Assembly: GCA_963761735.1 (NCBI GenBank)
Contig: CAVXHQ010000005.1
Location: 62,001-126,000 of the forward strand
DNA from: CAVXHQ01 sp963761735
GTDB lineage: Bacteria; Pseudomonadota; Alphaproteobacteria; Rhodobacterales; Rhodobacteraceae
DNA length: 64,000 nt
Reading direction: 5' to 3'
Part shown: positions 52,234 to 61,884 of the stretch, in pieces
Position numbering within the stretch: the first letter of the stretch is position 1
How the letters are laid out: every line of letters starts with the position of its first letter
Program-made: the position numbers and the translations under genes
The notes under the pieces: model-generated
What the model saw: only the letters and a program-made list of their open reading frames with translations
Told to the model about the DNA's origin: nothing
Database searches by the model: none

Positions 52234-53253
52234 TCAGCGGCCCATCATCGCCAGCCGGATCAGTGCGCGTTCCATGATGGCGCGCTGAGGCCCGGGGTGG
52301 CTCGATCGCAGGGTCAGGTCGGTTTCGATCAACAGCGCCAGCGCCCGTTCGAGGCGATCACGCCCCCAGCGTCCCACCTGCTGCAGCATCGCGTCCCGAC
52401 GCGGACCGAAAACCGGCGGACGCAGACGGCCGATCCCCGAGCCTGCACCGCCCGGATCGCATGCCACCGTATGCAGCGCCCGAAAATGTCGCATCGCACC
52501 GATGCACAGGCCCACCGGCAGCACACCCTGCGCGTACAGACGCTGCAGCACGCCTGCGATATCCGCCACCCGCGCCTCCGCCACGATGGCCAGAAGAGTG
52601 TCGAGACCCGCCTCTGCCGACCGCGGCGCACAGGCAGCGATATCCTCGGGGCCGACCGGCGTAGCGTCGTCGATCTTGTACAGCCCCAGCTTCTCGATGG
52701 TCTGCCGAAAATCGCCGGGATCGAGGGAGCGGGACAGCGCGGTCAGCTCGGCCCGCGCATCCGCCGCCACGTCGTGCAACCCGGCGGCGGCGATCATCGC
52801 CTCGATCTCCCGGGCGTCGGGCGGCGTGTCGTACAGGCCCGCGGCGCGCGCCGTTTTGTGACCCTCGAAGGATTTGCGCAGCGCCGACGTCGCCTTGAGC
52901 GATCCTGCCGTCACGATGATCTGTGCGTCTCCGGTTTCCCAGTCCGCCAGCGCGTCCTTGATGACGGGCGCGATCGTGTCGGTCGCCTCCTCGACAAAGG
53001 CCACACGCGGTCCGGGGAAAAAACTGACGGCGCGCATCGCGTCCGACAGCAGCGCCTTGTCGCGGCGCAGGTCGGCGGCGGAAATGCGGGTCAGGCGCAT
53101 TTCGGCCTCTCCGTCCGGGCCGATCAGCGCGGCGATGATCTGTTGTCGTCCGTGCGCCACCTGCATCGGGTCGGCGCCAAAGATCAGCAGCCCGGCGGAC
53201 GCGGTGTCGGGTTTGCGGAAATAGGCGCGGGCGTCGCGGGGGGAGAGTTTCAC
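52234..53253 (-). CDS. holA: DNA polymerase III delta subunit
   Basis: The clamp-loader delta subunit, which opens the beta sliding clamp. The 339 residues start at GTG (VKLSPRDARAYFRKP), with GGGG just upstream; this matches the usual alphaproteobacterial N-terminus and the GLLIFGADPMQVA block that follows. The C-terminal helical domain (LDTLLAIVAEARVADIAGVLQRLYAQG, VGRWGRDRLERALALLIETD) is typical. It is the last gene of the DUF3576-leuS-lptE-holA run. Confidence 0.88.
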   Translation of the reverse strand: MKLSPRDARAYFRKPDTASAGLLIFGADPMQVAHGRQQIIAALIGPDGEAEMRLTRISAADLRRDKALLSDAMRAVSFFPGPRVAFVEEATDTIAPVIKDALADWETGDAQIIVTAGSLKATSALRKSFEGHKTARAAGLYDTPPDAREIEAMIAAAGLHDVAADARAELTALSRSLDPGDFRQTIEKLGLYKIDDATPVGPEDIAACAPRSAEAGLDTLLAIVAEARVADIAGVLQRLYAQGVLPVGLCIGAMRHFRALHTVACDPGGAGSGIGRLRPPVFGPRRDAMLQQVGRWGRDRLERALALLIETDLTLRSSHPGPQRAIMERALIRLAMMGR

Positions 53254-53284
53254 ATGCACCCCAGCTCGTGGTTTGCGCCGAACG

Positions 53285-53764
53285 TCATAGCCGCGCGATG
53301 AGCCGGGTGACAATCAGGTCGGCAAGGATCACGGCGAGCCGTGCCCGGGCGTCCGTTTCGGCGGCGCGGGTGGCAACGGTGGTGCCGGTCGTCGAATAGC
53401 TGGCGAAGGCGTTGACGGTTCCGTCGGCAACCGTGACGCCCGCCGTGTCGCGCAGAACCCAGGTTGCCGCGCCGGGTAAGGTAAACCGGGTAATGCTGCC
53501 ATCCTCGGCCACGGCCACGCGTTCGCGGGTGATGTCGAGGGCGACGTCGAGCGTAAGGTCGGCGGCCTCCGCGCGCCCCAGTCGCCGTTCGATCCGGGAC
53601 CGCAGACGATAGCCTTCTACCGAGTCGGGAGCCGTCAGGGCGATCCTGCCAAACAGGTCATTCGCCGCAGCGCCGGGACCGTAGACCGGCTCCAGGCCGC
53701 AGCCGCTCAGGGCGGTCAGGGCGCCCAGCACCCAGCGACGTGAGAGGCGGTCAGACGACCACAT
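53285..53764 (-). CDS. lptE: LPS assembly lipoprotein
   Basis: A 159-residue outer-membrane lipoprotein that plugs and folds the LptD lipopolysaccharide translocon. The lipobox is ALSGC (C22), followed by the family pattern GLEPVYGPG. A RSRIERRLGR stretch and an alternating polar/hydrophobic C-terminal half fit LptE. The ATG lies inside the end of leuS (14-base overlap). holA follows 31 bases later. Confidence 0.88.
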   Translation of the reverse strand: MWSSDRLSRRWVLGALTALSGCGLEPVYGPGAAANDLFGRIALTAPDSVEGYRLRSRIERRLGRAEAADLTLDVALDITRERVAVAEDGSITRFTLPGAATWVLRDTAGVTVADGTVNAFASYSTTGTTVATRAAETDARARLAVILADLIVTRLIARL

Positions 53765-56375
53765 TGACGATCCGGCCCGGCACCACGATGAGTTTTTTCG
53801 GCACGGCACCGTCGAGCGCGCGCAGGATCGCGGCGTCCGCCATGACAAGCGCCTCGATCTCGGCCTTTGGCATGTCGCGGGCGACGGTCACCTCGGCGCG
53901 CCGCTTGCCGTTGATCTGGATCGGCAGCGTGACGGTATCGTCGGTCAGCATCGCGGGGTCTGCCACGGGCCAGGGAGCCTGCGTCACGAGACCTGTGCCG
54001 CCAAGCATCGACCACAGCTCTTCGGCGATATGCGGCGTCATCGGCGCCATGAGTTGCGCCAGAACGCGCGCCGCCTGCGCCCGCGTCGCGGCAGCAGCCC
54101 CGGATTTGGCGAGAGCGGCGGTAAAGGCATAGAGTTTGGCGATGGCAGCGTTGAAACCGAACGAGTCGATGCCTTGTGTCACGTCGTGAATGGCGCGGTG
54201 CATCGCCTTGAGCAGGGCGGTATCGGCGGCCTCGTCGCTCCCGTGCGGGCGCGCCTCGGCAATGTCGCTGGCGATGTCGCTGGCGATGCGGAACACACGG
54301 GCGAGGTGCTTTGACGCGGCCTCGGCGCCCGAGGCGGTCCATTCCACATCGCGTTCGGGCGGACTGTCGGACAGCACGAACCAGCGGGCGGTATCGGCAC
54401 CATACTGGGCGATGATCGCGTCGGGATCGACGACGTTCTTCTTCGATTTCGACATCTTCGCCGAGGGAATGATCTCGACAGGCGCGCCCGTCGCGATCAG
54501 CTTGCCGTTCGCGACATCCTGCGGAAAGTGGTACTTGGTGTAGCCAATTCCCTCTCCACGAGGGTCCAGTGGCCCAGTGCGCGCGATTGTCGAATAAATC
54601 TCGTGCGTGACCATGCCTTGGGTGAACAAGGCGGTGAACGGTTCCGCCGCACTGGGTGGCAGATGACCGGTACGGATCATCGCGCGGGCGAAGAACCGGC
54701 TGTACAGCAGGTGCAGGATCGCATGCTCGACGCCGCCGATGTACTGGTCCACGTTCAACCAGTAGGCGGCATCCCCCATCACCGTCGGTGTGTCGGCGTC
54801 GGCGTTGGTGAAGCGGGCGTAATACCAGCTGCTGTCCACGAAGGTGTCCATCGTGTCGGTTTCGCGCCGGGCGGCGGCACCGCATTTCGGACAGCCGGTA
54901 TGGCGCCACGTCGGGTGCCGGTCGAGCGGATTGCCGGGGGTTGCGAAATCCACGTCCTCGGGCAGACGGACGGGCAGGTTCTCCTTGGCCTCGGGGACGA
55001 CGCCGCAGTCCGGGCAATGCACGATCGGGATCGGCGCACCCCAATAGCGCTGGCGCGACAGGCCCCAGTCGCGCAGGCGGAATTTCGTCACACCGGTGCC
55101 GATGCCGGCGTCCTCGGCCCAGCCAATCGCCGCGTCGATCGCCTCTTGCGCGGTCGCCGGTTCAGCTTTGCCGGGCAGGGCGGCCATGCCGGGCAGTGCG
55201 TTGATATACCGCACCGCCTCGCCCTTGGGGGGAACGAAGGCAGCTGCGCCGTCCTCGGGCAGGGTGGGATCACCGTCGAGGGGAACAAAGGCAGAGATCA
55301 CCGGCAGATCATACTTCCGAGCGAAATCGAGATCCCGCTGATCGTGCGCCGGACAGCCGAAAATCGCGCCGGTGCCATAATCCATCAGGATGAAATTCGC
55401 GATCCAGACCGGCAGGTCGGGCTGGCCCGCCACAGGATGCCTTGCCCGCAGGCCGGTGCCGAACCCGATCTTTTCCGCCGTCTCGATGGCCTCGGCGGTG
55501 GTTCCGCCCCGGCGCATTTCTGCACAGGCGGCACCGACACCGGGATTGTCCTGTTCCAGCGCCTTGGCCAGCGGGTGATCGGGCGAGATGCCGACGAAAC
55601 TCGCGCCCATCAGGGTATCGGGCCGGGTGGTATAGACCTCGACAGCGTCGGTGCCGTGGGACGGTTCGGTCAGTGCGAACGAAAATTGCAATCCGCGCGA
55701 CCTGCCGATCCAGTTTTCCTGCATCAGGCGCACCTTGGCGGGCCAGTCGTCGAGGGTGCCAAGCCCGTCCAGCAGTTCGTCCGCCATCGACGAGATCGCA
55801 AAGAACCATTGCGTCAGCTCGCGGCGTTCGACAGGCGCACCGGAGCGCCAGCCGCAACCGTCGATGACCTGCTCGTTGGCCAGAACCGTCATGTCGACGG
55901 GATCCCAGTTCACCACGGCGTTCTTTCGGTACACCAGCCCTTCCTCGAGCATGTCGAGGAACAGCGCCTGTTGCTGGCCATAGTATTCGGGATCGCAGGT
56001 GGCGAATTCGCGGGACCAGTCGAGCGACAGGCCCAGCGGTTTCATTTGGCCTTTCATGTGGGCGATGTTGCCGTAGGTATAGTCTTTCGGATGGATGCCG
56101 GTCGCCATGGCGGCGTTTTCCGCGGGCATGCCAAACGCGTCCCAGCCCATCGGATGCAACACGTTGAACCCCTGAGCCGCCTTATAGCGCGCAACGACGT
56201 CGCCCATCGTATAGTTGCGCACATGGCCCATGTGCAGGTTGCCCGACGGATAGGGAAACATCTCGAGAACGTAGTATTTGGGACGCGACGGATCGGGGCG
56301 CGCGGTGAAAACGCCCCCGTCCTCCCAGGCGCGCTGCCATTTCGGTTCGATCTCGGTGGGCGTATAGGCGGGCAT
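53751..56375 (-). CDS. leuS: Leucyl-tRNA synthetase
   Basis: An 874-residue class I synthetase charging tRNA-Leu. The HIGH motif appears as HMGH (48-51) in PYPSGNLHMGH; KMSKS is intact in AKMSKSKKN. The CP1 editing domain includes TTRPDTLMGASFVGISPDHPLA, and the zinc-binding CxxC pairs are seen in HCPDCG and CPKCG. Start at MPAYTPT by family alignment; the open frame upstream runs into the DUF3576 gene region without a ribosome site. Overlaps lptE by 14 bases. Confidence 0.97.
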   Translation of the reverse strand: MPAYTPTEIEPKWQRAWEDGGVFTARPDPSRPKYYVLEMFPYPSGNLHMGHVRNYTMGDVVARYKAAQGFNVLHPMGWDAFGMPAENAAMATGIHPKDYTYGNIAHMKGQMKPLGLSLDWSREFATCDPEYYGQQQALFLDMLEEGLVYRKNAVVNWDPVDMTVLANEQVIDGCGWRSGAPVERRELTQWFFAISSMADELLDGLGTLDDWPAKVRLMQENWIGRSRGLQFSFALTEPSHGTDAVEVYTTRPDTLMGASFVGISPDHPLAKALEQDNPGVGAACAEMRRGGTTAEAIETAEKIGFGTGLRARHPVAGQPDLPVWIANFILMDYGTGAIFGCPAHDQRDLDFARKYDLPVISAFVPLDGDPTLPEDGAAAFVPPKGEAVRYINALPGMAALPGKAEPATAQEAIDAAIGWAEDAGIGTGVTKFRLRDWGLSRQRYWGAPIPIVHCPDCGVVPEAKENLPVRLPEDVDFATPGNPLDRHPTWRHTGCPKCGAAARRETDTMDTFVDSSWYYARFTNADADTPTVMGDAAYWLNVDQYIGGVEHAILHLLYSRFFARAMIRTGHLPPSAAEPFTALFTQGMVTHEIYSTIARTGPLDPRGEGIGYTKYHFPQDVANGKLIATGAPVEIIPSAKMSKSKKNVVDPDAIIAQYGADTARWFVLSDSPPERDVEWTASGAEAASKHLARVFRIASDIASDIAEARPHGSDEAADTALLKAMHRAIHDVTQGIDSFGFNAAIAKLYAFTAALAKSGAAAATRAQAARVLAQLMAPMTPHIAEELWSMLGGTGLVTQAPWPVADPAMLTDDTVTLPIQINGKRRAEVTVARDMPKAEIEALVMADAAILRALDGAVPKKLIVVPGRIVNVVV

Positions 56376-56464
56376 TGCGGGGCTTTCGGTTGGCGGTCGG
56401 GCTGCCACGGGGACAGGCCGGGCGTGGCGGGGGCCCGGCGTGGTTTCAGGCGGCGCGGACGGGA

Positions 56465-56920
56465 TCAGAATGCGCCGTCGCCGATCCGCAGCTGGCGCGC
56501 GCGTGCCAAGATCGCGTCTTCGACGGCGCGTTGCGTTTCGGCGGCGACAGGGCCGCTGCCGGTAGCAAGAGCGACGTTGAGGGACCGCGCGTCGAGCGCC
56601 GGGTCCGAGATGTGAATCGTCGCGCGATAGGCTGTGCCGCCGCCGGGCGGGCGACCAAAACCCGTGACGATGATGCCGGTAAACGGATCGACGCTTTCGA
56701 CCGGCAAAAACGACAGCGTGTCGATCGCGGCGGCCCAAAGATAGCGGTTCACGGCAACATTTTCGGCACCGGCGGTGCGCGAGGCCTGACGGGTTGCGTC
56801 GGCCGCGGCACCACCGCCGAACAGACCGGACGACCCGCAGGCCGAGACCGCCAGCGTCAAGGTGCAGGCAAGTGCCGCTCTGGTCAGGGAAGGCCGGATG
56901 GGGCGGGGCAGATCGGGCAC
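56465..56920 (-). CDS. DUF3576 lipoprotein
   Basis: A 151-residue exported lipoprotein (lipobox AVSAC, C28) of the DUF3576 family, which is regularly found upstream of leuS in alphaproteobacteria. Recognisable blocks are NVAVNRYLWAAAIDTLSFLP and DPFTGIIVTGFGR. GTG start preceded by AAGGAAA. Function unknown; an envelope role is likely given the adjacent lptE. Confidence 0.82.
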   Translation of the reverse strand: MPDLPRPIRPSLTRAALACTLTLAVSACGSSGLFGGGAAADATRQASRTAGAENVAVNRYLWAAAIDTLSFLPVESVDPFTGIIVTGFGRPPGGGTAYRATIHISDPALDARSLNVALATGSGPVAAETQRAVEDAILARARQLRIGDGAF

Positions 56921-57060
56921 GACGTTTCCTTCGGGGTGGTGTCCATAATTGCTTGCAAAGGTGTAGCGAAGGGGCGCCGGGCTCACAAGTCCCATGGCGA
57001 CCGGTCTGCCCGGGGAGGTGCCAATCGGGTGGATCGTCCGGGCCAGAACCTCAAACGGAA

Positions 57061-57084
57061 AGAGCCGCCCCGAAGGACGGCTCT
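57061..57084 (-). terminator. Probable terminator of the porin gene
   Basis: AGAGCCG/CGGCTCT (57061-57067 with 57078-57084), 7 bp with a ten-base loop, 32 bases after the porin stop. The minus-strand tail CTTTCCGTTT is only partly T-rich. Confidence 0.6.
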
Positions 57085-57116
57085 GACCTGTCTCATGTTC
57101 CCCGAAGGGAGCGGTA

Positions 57117-58253
57117 TCAGAACTCGAGGGTCAGCTCGGCGGTGATGCCGGGCTCGTACTCGGGGTTGCCAACTTCGTCGTCGTTGCCCTCGGCGTAGAC
57201 GAGGGTGAAGTCTGCGCCGCCACCAAGTTCGGCGATACCGGCGACGTAGAACTCGTCGTCAGCACCGTCCTCGGTGTAGTAACCGGCCAGAACCGACAGG
57301 CCGTTGCCGATGTCGTAGGTCGCATTGAAGTCGATCTTCTCGACACCCTGGTCGTCCTGGTAGTCGAGGGTCGCGGAAAGCGGACCGGACGAGTAGGCGG
57401 CTGCGACGCCAAAGTTGTCATCGGGATCGGTGGCGCCGTCGGCGTCTTCCATGACGTAGTAGGCGGTCAGCGTGACCGGGCCGAGGGGATATGCAACGCG
57501 CACACCCGTCGACTGGATGCCCGAACCTTCGTTGCTGGCATAGCCGATCGCGATATCCGCACCGCTGAAGCTTGTGCTGGCGGAGATTGCGAAGATCTCG
57601 GAGTCGTTGAAGTCGTCGTTCCCGAGTGCGGCGCCGATGCCCGGTGCCGCTTCCTGGTAGGCCAGGGCGAAGCTGAAGTTTCCGACGGCGCCGTTGGCAC
57701 CGACCGAAAGCTGCTCGAGCTCGACCAGACCTTCGTTGTCGGTGGAGACGATGTTGCCGTCGCCGTCAGCGACGACATAGGAAACACCTGCCGAGATGCC
57801 GCCGTAGATGACTTCGGCGCGCAGGATTGTTTCGCCGTCTGCCTCGGAGAAGCCGTCTGCTTCCATGTCGCCGATGCCCGACCAGTAGGTCTCGGCGGCG
57901 TATGCGGTGTCACCGAAGTAGAGGCCGCCCATGTCTGCGGTCAGCGACAGCACATAGTTGGACGAGCTGAGGTCGATGCCGTTGCCGGAGTTATCGACGA
58001 AGTCGAAGTCGAAGGTCACGCCGGCGGTCACGCCGTTGTCGAGTTCCTGGCTCAGCGTTACTGCGACATTGCCGTCCCAGTAAAAGCCGAAGTTGTCGTC
58101 GCCGTCGTAGTCGGTCGACCCGTCGTCGTTGAACGTTTCGGGCAGATCGTCATCGTTATAGCCCAGAGTGGCGGTGCCAGCGAAGGTCACTTCCGCGGCT
58201 GCGGCGCCCGCAAGGACAAAGGCCGAAACCGTGGCAAGGAGAAGAGTTTTCAT
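57117..58253 (-). CDS. Outer-membrane porin, Rhodobacter type
   Basis: A 378-residue porin. Signal peptide MKTLLLATVSAFVLAGAAAA ends before EVTFAG, the usual mature start of this family. The mature protein is strongly acidic and Gly/Asp-rich with alternating strands (FGFYWDGNVAVTLSQELDNG, SLTADMGGLYFGDTAYA), lacks cysteine and ends in Phe (LTLEF), the outer-membrane insertion signal. It is probably a general diffusion channel. Its codon use (mostly GTC, GAC, GGT) looks like a highly expressed gene. Confidence 0.9.
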   Translation of the reverse strand: MKTLLLATVSAFVLAGAAAAEVTFAGTATLGYNDDDLPETFNDDGSTDYDGDDNFGFYWDGNVAVTLSQELDNGVTAGVTFDFDFVDNSGNGIDLSSSNYVLSLTADMGGLYFGDTAYAAETYWSGIGDMEADGFSEADGETILRAEVIYGGISAGVSYVVADGDGNIVSTDNEGLVELEQLSVGANGAVGNFSFALAYQEAAPGIGAALGNDDFNDSEIFAISASTSFSGADIAIGYASNEGSGIQSTGVRVAYPLGPVTLTAYYVMEDADGATDPDDNFGVAAAYSSGPLSATLDYQDDQGVEKIDFNATYDIGNGLSVLAGYYTEDGADDEFYVAGIAELGGGADFTLVYAEGNDDEVGNPEYEPGITAELTLEF

Positions 58254-58545
58254 GTTGGGGTATCCCTCGTATTTTGCATTCCAATGAATGCCAGTCCAAC
58301 TAGCATTGAGTGGCTGTTTGCGCCTGTGGGCCTTCACACTCAAGTAATTTACAAAGTGGTAAGGGCTGTGCCCCCGAAATGATGCACGATGGCCACACAG
58401 TGGGCGGGTCTGTGTCGGGCAGGGGGTGCGACCCCCCTGGGCGGGGGGGCGAGACGGTCGTTCTGGCCCGGTAAACAAGGGGTATGCCTTGCCTTGAGTG
58501 CTCCCTTGGTTCACTGTTGCGGGGCAGGGCAACAGAGGCCGGATC
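58254..58545. other. Porin / yggS divergent intergenic region
   Basis: AT-richer sequence (58260-58380) upstream of the porin probably holds its promoter. A G-rich hairpin CAGGGGG/CCCCCTG (58420-58426 with 58433-58439) followed by a run of seven G lies on the yggS side. I see no gene here. Confidence 0.5.
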
Positions 58546-59199
58546 ATGACACTTCAGGCTATTTCGGACCGGATTTCGGCCGCCTGCGAGGCCGCGGGCC
58601 GTCCGCGCGATCAGGTCACTTTGATTGCGGTGTCCAAGGTGCAGCCCGACGCGCGGGTCGTGGCGATTCTCGATGCCGGACACCGGGTTTTCGGCGAGAA
58701 CAGGGTGCAGGAGGCGCAGGGCAAATGGCCCGGTTTCAGGTCCCGCTTCGACGGTGTCGACCTGCATCTGATCGGGCCGCTGCAAACCAACAAGGCACGC
58801 GCCGCGGTCGAGCTCTTCGATGCGATCCACACCCTCGACCGGTCGAAGCTGGCGAAAACGCTTGCCCGGCTGGCGCAGGAACGTGGCGCCTCGCCGGACC
58901 TGTTCGTGCAGGTCAACACCGGGGCAGAGCCGCAGAAGGCAGGTGTCCTGCCGCAGGACGCCGATGCGCTGGTGGCGCAGGCGCGCGCGCTCGATCTGCC
59001 GGTGGTGGGGTGCATGTGCATTCCGCCCGACGGCGCGGACCCGGGCCCGCATTTCGCGCAGCTCGCCGGGATTGCGGCGCGCAACGACCTGACCGGCCTG
59101 TCGATGGGGATGAGCGGCGATTTCGAGGTGGCGATCGCGGCAGGGGCGACGCATGTGCGCGTCGGATCCGCGATTTTCGGGGACCGGGTGCCGGGCTAG
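58546..59199 (+). CDS. yggS: YggS-family pyridoxal phosphate homeostasis protein
   Basis: A 217-residue PLP-binding protein of the YggS/PROSC family that buffers intracellular PLP. The PLP lysine is K31 in AVSKVQPD. Family blocks FGENRVQEAQGKW, LHLIGPLQTNKARAAVELFD, VNTGAEPQKAG, LSMGMSGDFEVAIAAG and VRVGSAIFG are all present. The ATG follows GAGGCCGG. Often annotated as alanine racemase-like because of the fold, but it lacks the second racemase domain. Confidence 0.93.
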   Translation: MTLQAISDRISAACEAAGRPRDQVTLIAVSKVQPDARVVAILDAGHRVFGENRVQEAQGKWPGFRSRFDGVDLHLIGPLQTNKARAAVELFDAIHTLDRSKLAKTLARLAQERGASPDLFVQVNTGAEPQKAGVLPQDADALVAQARALDLPVVGCMCIPPDGADPGPHFAQLAGIAARNDLTGLSMGMSGDFEVAIAAGATHVRVGSAIFGDRVPG

Positions 59200-59229
59200 C
59201 CCCGCCTCGTGGTTCGGGCCAGCCTTCAA

Positions 59230-59261
59230 CCGCAACTGCCGTCAGCCGCAACTGCCGTCAG
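59230..59261. repeat. Two exact 16-bp direct repeats
   Basis: CCGCAACTGCCGTCAG occurs twice in tandem (59230-59245, 59246-59261), followed by a partial copy. It lies between yggS and the converging DsbD-domain gene. Probably replication slippage. Confidence 0.8.
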
Positions 59262-59314
59262 CCGCGACTATCGGTCGCGCGGTGCGGTCCCGTGGGTAGG
59301 GTGCTTTTCGGGCC

Positions 59315-60160
59315 CTAGTCGGGCGTGCAGCCGCGGATATCCACCGCCTGTCCGCCCGCCAGCACCGTGATCCGCACCGCTGAACGGTCGAGGACAAAGC
59401 CACCGCCCTCGACATGGATCATCTGCGCCGTCGCCTGCAACGTCCCGCCCTGGCGCACGATCTGCGGCTCCGACACCCAGACCTCGGCGTCACCGGCCTC
59501 GATCACCACCTCCTCGACCGCGCCAAGGGCGGGCATCTGCGCCTGGATGACGATCCCGATGCCCCGCTCGGTCGGGGTCACGACACAGTGCACGGACCCG
59601 ACGCCGGCCTCGGCACTTGTCAGAGGCCTGTCGGCAAGGGCCGCGACGATCCGGTCGTCACGGGTGCCGCCGTCGGGCAGGGCCGCATCGAAGGTAAGCT
59701 GTGCCGGCATGCAGACGTCGGCGCAGACGCCGATATCGAGGGTGCCCGCCAGCCGCACGTCGCCCGCGCCCCGCGGCGTGATCTCGACCGGGACGACCAC
59801 GCTGTCGTGATACCCGACAGACCGCATGCCCGCGGTGTCGAAAACCACGGGCACGGGCCAGTTCAGCGCGATTGCCGCGATGTTCGCCGACCCGGCAAGC
59901 CGCAGTCGTGGCGGGATGCCCGCGTCGCCCGGCGCGCGCCAATAGGTTTTCCAACCCGGCGCCAGCCGCAGGCGCAGGGCCGCGATCCGGGTGCCACGAT
60001 CCGTCGTCCAGCCCGGCAGGACGTCGAGGATGACGACGGTGTCCTGACCGCCCGTCTGGGCGGAAACCGGTGCTGCGGAGAGCGCAAAGACGGTCATCAG
60101 GGCGCCCATCAGCACACGGGAAGCGCGCCGGACCGACGGGATTTGCGAGGCGATGTTCAT
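59315..60160 (-). CDS. DsbD N-terminal-like (thiol:disulfide interchange) secreted protein
   Basis: A 281-residue periplasmic protein with signal peptide (cleavage near VSAQTG). The conserved region GWKTYWRAPGDAGIPPRL and the cysteine pair of GVCADVCMPA (a C-x3-C) match the DsbD N-terminal domain family, as found in stand-alone alphaproteobacterial proteins and in ScsB. It lacks the transmembrane and thioredoxin domains of full DsbD. Probably accepts or delivers reductant for periplasmic thiols; partner unknown. Confidence 0.78.
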   Translation of the reverse strand: MNIASQIPSVRRASRVLMGALMTVFALSAAPVSAQTGGQDTVVILDVLPGWTTDRGTRIAALRLRLAPGWKTYWRAPGDAGIPPRLRLAGSANIAAIALNWPVPVVFDTAGMRSVGYHDSVVVPVEITPRGAGDVRLAGTLDIGVCADVCMPAQLTFDAALPDGGTRDDRIVAALADRPLTSAEAGVGSVHCVVTPTERGIGIVIQAQMPALGAVEEVVIEAGDAEVWVSEPQIVRQGGTLQATAQMIHVEGGGFVLDRSAVRITVLAGGQAVDIRGCTPD

Positions 60161-60386
60161 GCGGTGGTCATCGGCGATCCGCCCTGCAATGAAAAGTCAC
60201 GTCTGTGCGAGAGATCGCGGCTGCGCATATTTGTGACAGGACGGGTCTGGGTGGGTCTGTGCCTATTTACGGGGCTCTACCGGGCGACTGCATTTTCACC
60301 CGGAACCCGCGCTCTGATCCGGCAGGTGGCATTCGATCCGTACCCGCCTCTTGCGCGCAGGCCTGCAGAAAGTCATCCTTGGGTCC

Positions 60387-61034
60387 ATGACCGATCCTTT
60401 CGACAAATTTCCGGTCGCGACCGGTTCCGGCCCGCACGGCGGCACCGATCCGCACAGCGGCACCGGCGACACGTCGTCAACCTCGCTTGCCGGCGCGTGC
60501 CTGATCGCGATGCCCGGCCTTGCCGATCTGCGATTCGCGTCGAGCGTCATCTATCTTTGTGCGCATTCCGCCGACGGGGCGATGGGCCTTATCGTCAACA
60601 AACCCGCGCCCGATGTCCGCTTTGCCGATCTGCTCGACCAGCTCGACATCGGCCACGGTCCCGATCTGCGCGACGTCCGCGTGCATCTGGGCGGCCCGGT
60701 CGAGCCGGGTCGCGGATTTATCCTGCACGGCGACGATTACACCGCAGGGATCGGCACGGCGGAGGTGAAATCCGGCATCCGGATGACCGCAACCCTCGAG
60801 ATCCTGCGCGACATCGCCCGTGGAGAGGGCCCGCGCGCGTCGATGCTTGCCCTTGGCTATGCAGGCTGGGGGCCGGATCAGCTCGAAGGAGAAATCGCCT
60901 CCAACAGCTGGCTGACCTGCCCGGTCTCGCCCGACCTGATCTTCGGGCGGGCGCATGAATTCAAATGGTCTGCGGCGTTGAAGTCGATCAAGGTGGACCC
61001 GGTATTGCTCTCCTCGACCGGCGGGCGGGCCTGA
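60387..61034 (+). CDS. YqgE/AlgH family protein
   Basis: A 215-residue DUF179 protein of unknown function. Family landmarks: ACLIAMPGLADLRFASSVIYLCAHS, GAMGLIVNKPAPD, VHLGGPVEPGRGFILH, LALGYAGWGPDQLEGEIASNSWL and FGRAHEFKWSAAL. I start at the ATG of MTDPFDK; the first 30 residues are Gly/His/Thr-rich and look disordered. No clear ribosome site, so a start further upstream is possible. Confidence 0.88.
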   Translation: MTDPFDKFPVATGSGPHGGTDPHSGTGDTSSTSLAGACLIAMPGLADLRFASSVIYLCAHSADGAMGLIVNKPAPDVRFADLLDQLDIGHGPDLRDVRVHLGGPVEPGRGFILHGDDYTAGIGTAEVKSGIRMTATLEILRDIARGEGPRASMLALGYAGWGPDQLEGEIASNSWLTCPVSPDLIFGRAHEFKWSAALKSIKVDPVLLSSTGGRA

Positions 61035-61235
61035 CGGAGAGCTGACCGCCGGCACGCCGGGTTTTGAAGGCGGCGGGCCCGTGTCCCGTCGTTCAGGGCG
61101 GTGCTGCCGTCGCCCGGACTGTTCCCGCGCCGGCCAGCGGTATCGCCCTCGATGCCGCGAGGCACGGCGACGTGGATCTCGCCGGGCCAGAACCCGTCGG
61201 CCTTCAACGCGCGGATTTCAGATGGCGCGCGGGCC

Positions 61236-61826
61236 CTACCCCTCGACCAGCGCCGCGAGCAGCGTCATCGCATCGTCGCCGGCCCAGTCCGCCTCGCCGA
61301 TCATCCGCGCCAACTCGCGGCCCTGCGGGTCGAGAATCACGGTGAGGGGCAGGCCCAGAACGCCGAAACCGGCGGCGAGCGCCTGCTGCGGGTCGCGGTA
61401 CAGCGGCAGGTTCGTCACGCCGATCTCGTCGAAGAAATTCGCCATCGCCATTTCCGAATTTCGGCCGGTCGCCACCGTCACGACGCGAAAAGCATCGCTG
61501 CCCATCGCGTCCTGCAAGGCCGCCAGATACGGCATCTCGACCCGGCAGGGCGCGCACCACGTCGCCCAGAAATTCAGCACCACGTATTGCCCGGCGAAAT
61601 CGGCGACCGTCATCTCTTCGCCCGTCTCGTCGTAGAACACGGCCAGTGGCGCGGCCTCCGGGGAGGCCACGAATTCCATCCTGGCCATATCGCCGGTGCG
61701 CAGCCCGTCGAGGGCCGCCATATCCTGCGCCCCGCTAGCCTGCGACCCGACATCTTGTGCGACAGCGGCGTTTGCACCGAGGCAGAGGCCGGTATAGACA
61801 GCCGCGAGGGCGATTTTGCGTATCAT
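61236..61826 (-). CDS. TlpA-family periplasmic thiol:disulfide reductase
   Basis: A 196-residue thioredoxin-fold protein with signal peptide (cleavage near AVAQDV) and active site WCAPC (C91, C94) in NFWATWCAPCRVEMP. The cis-Pro loop is GLPLTVILD. TlpA-like proteins keep cytochrome c or copper-centre thiols reduced. It is divergent from argH with 58 bases between starts; the usual alphaproteobacterial arrangement is tlpA next to argH. Confidence 0.9.
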   Translation of the reverse strand: MIRKIALAAVYTGLCLGANAAVAQDVGSQASGAQDMAALDGLRTGDMARMEFVASPEAAPLAVFYDETGEEMTVADFAGQYVVLNFWATWCAPCRVEMPYLAALQDAMGSDAFRVVTVATGRNSEMAMANFFDEIGVTNLPLYRDPQQALAAGFGVLGLPLTVILDPQGRELARMIGEADWAGDDAMTLLAALVEG

Positions 61827-61884
61827 CTTTCGTTCTTTCCTAACTGACCCTGCCACCCTGACCACAACGCCCGGGACCCGACAG

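Noticed and set aside
54528..56615. 695-codon plus-strand open frame antisense to leuS
   Set aside because: Shadow of leuS codon bias; no recognisable domain.
58546..59199. yggS as alanine racemase
   Set aside because: Only the PLP barrel domain is present, with YggS signatures and no second racemase domain.
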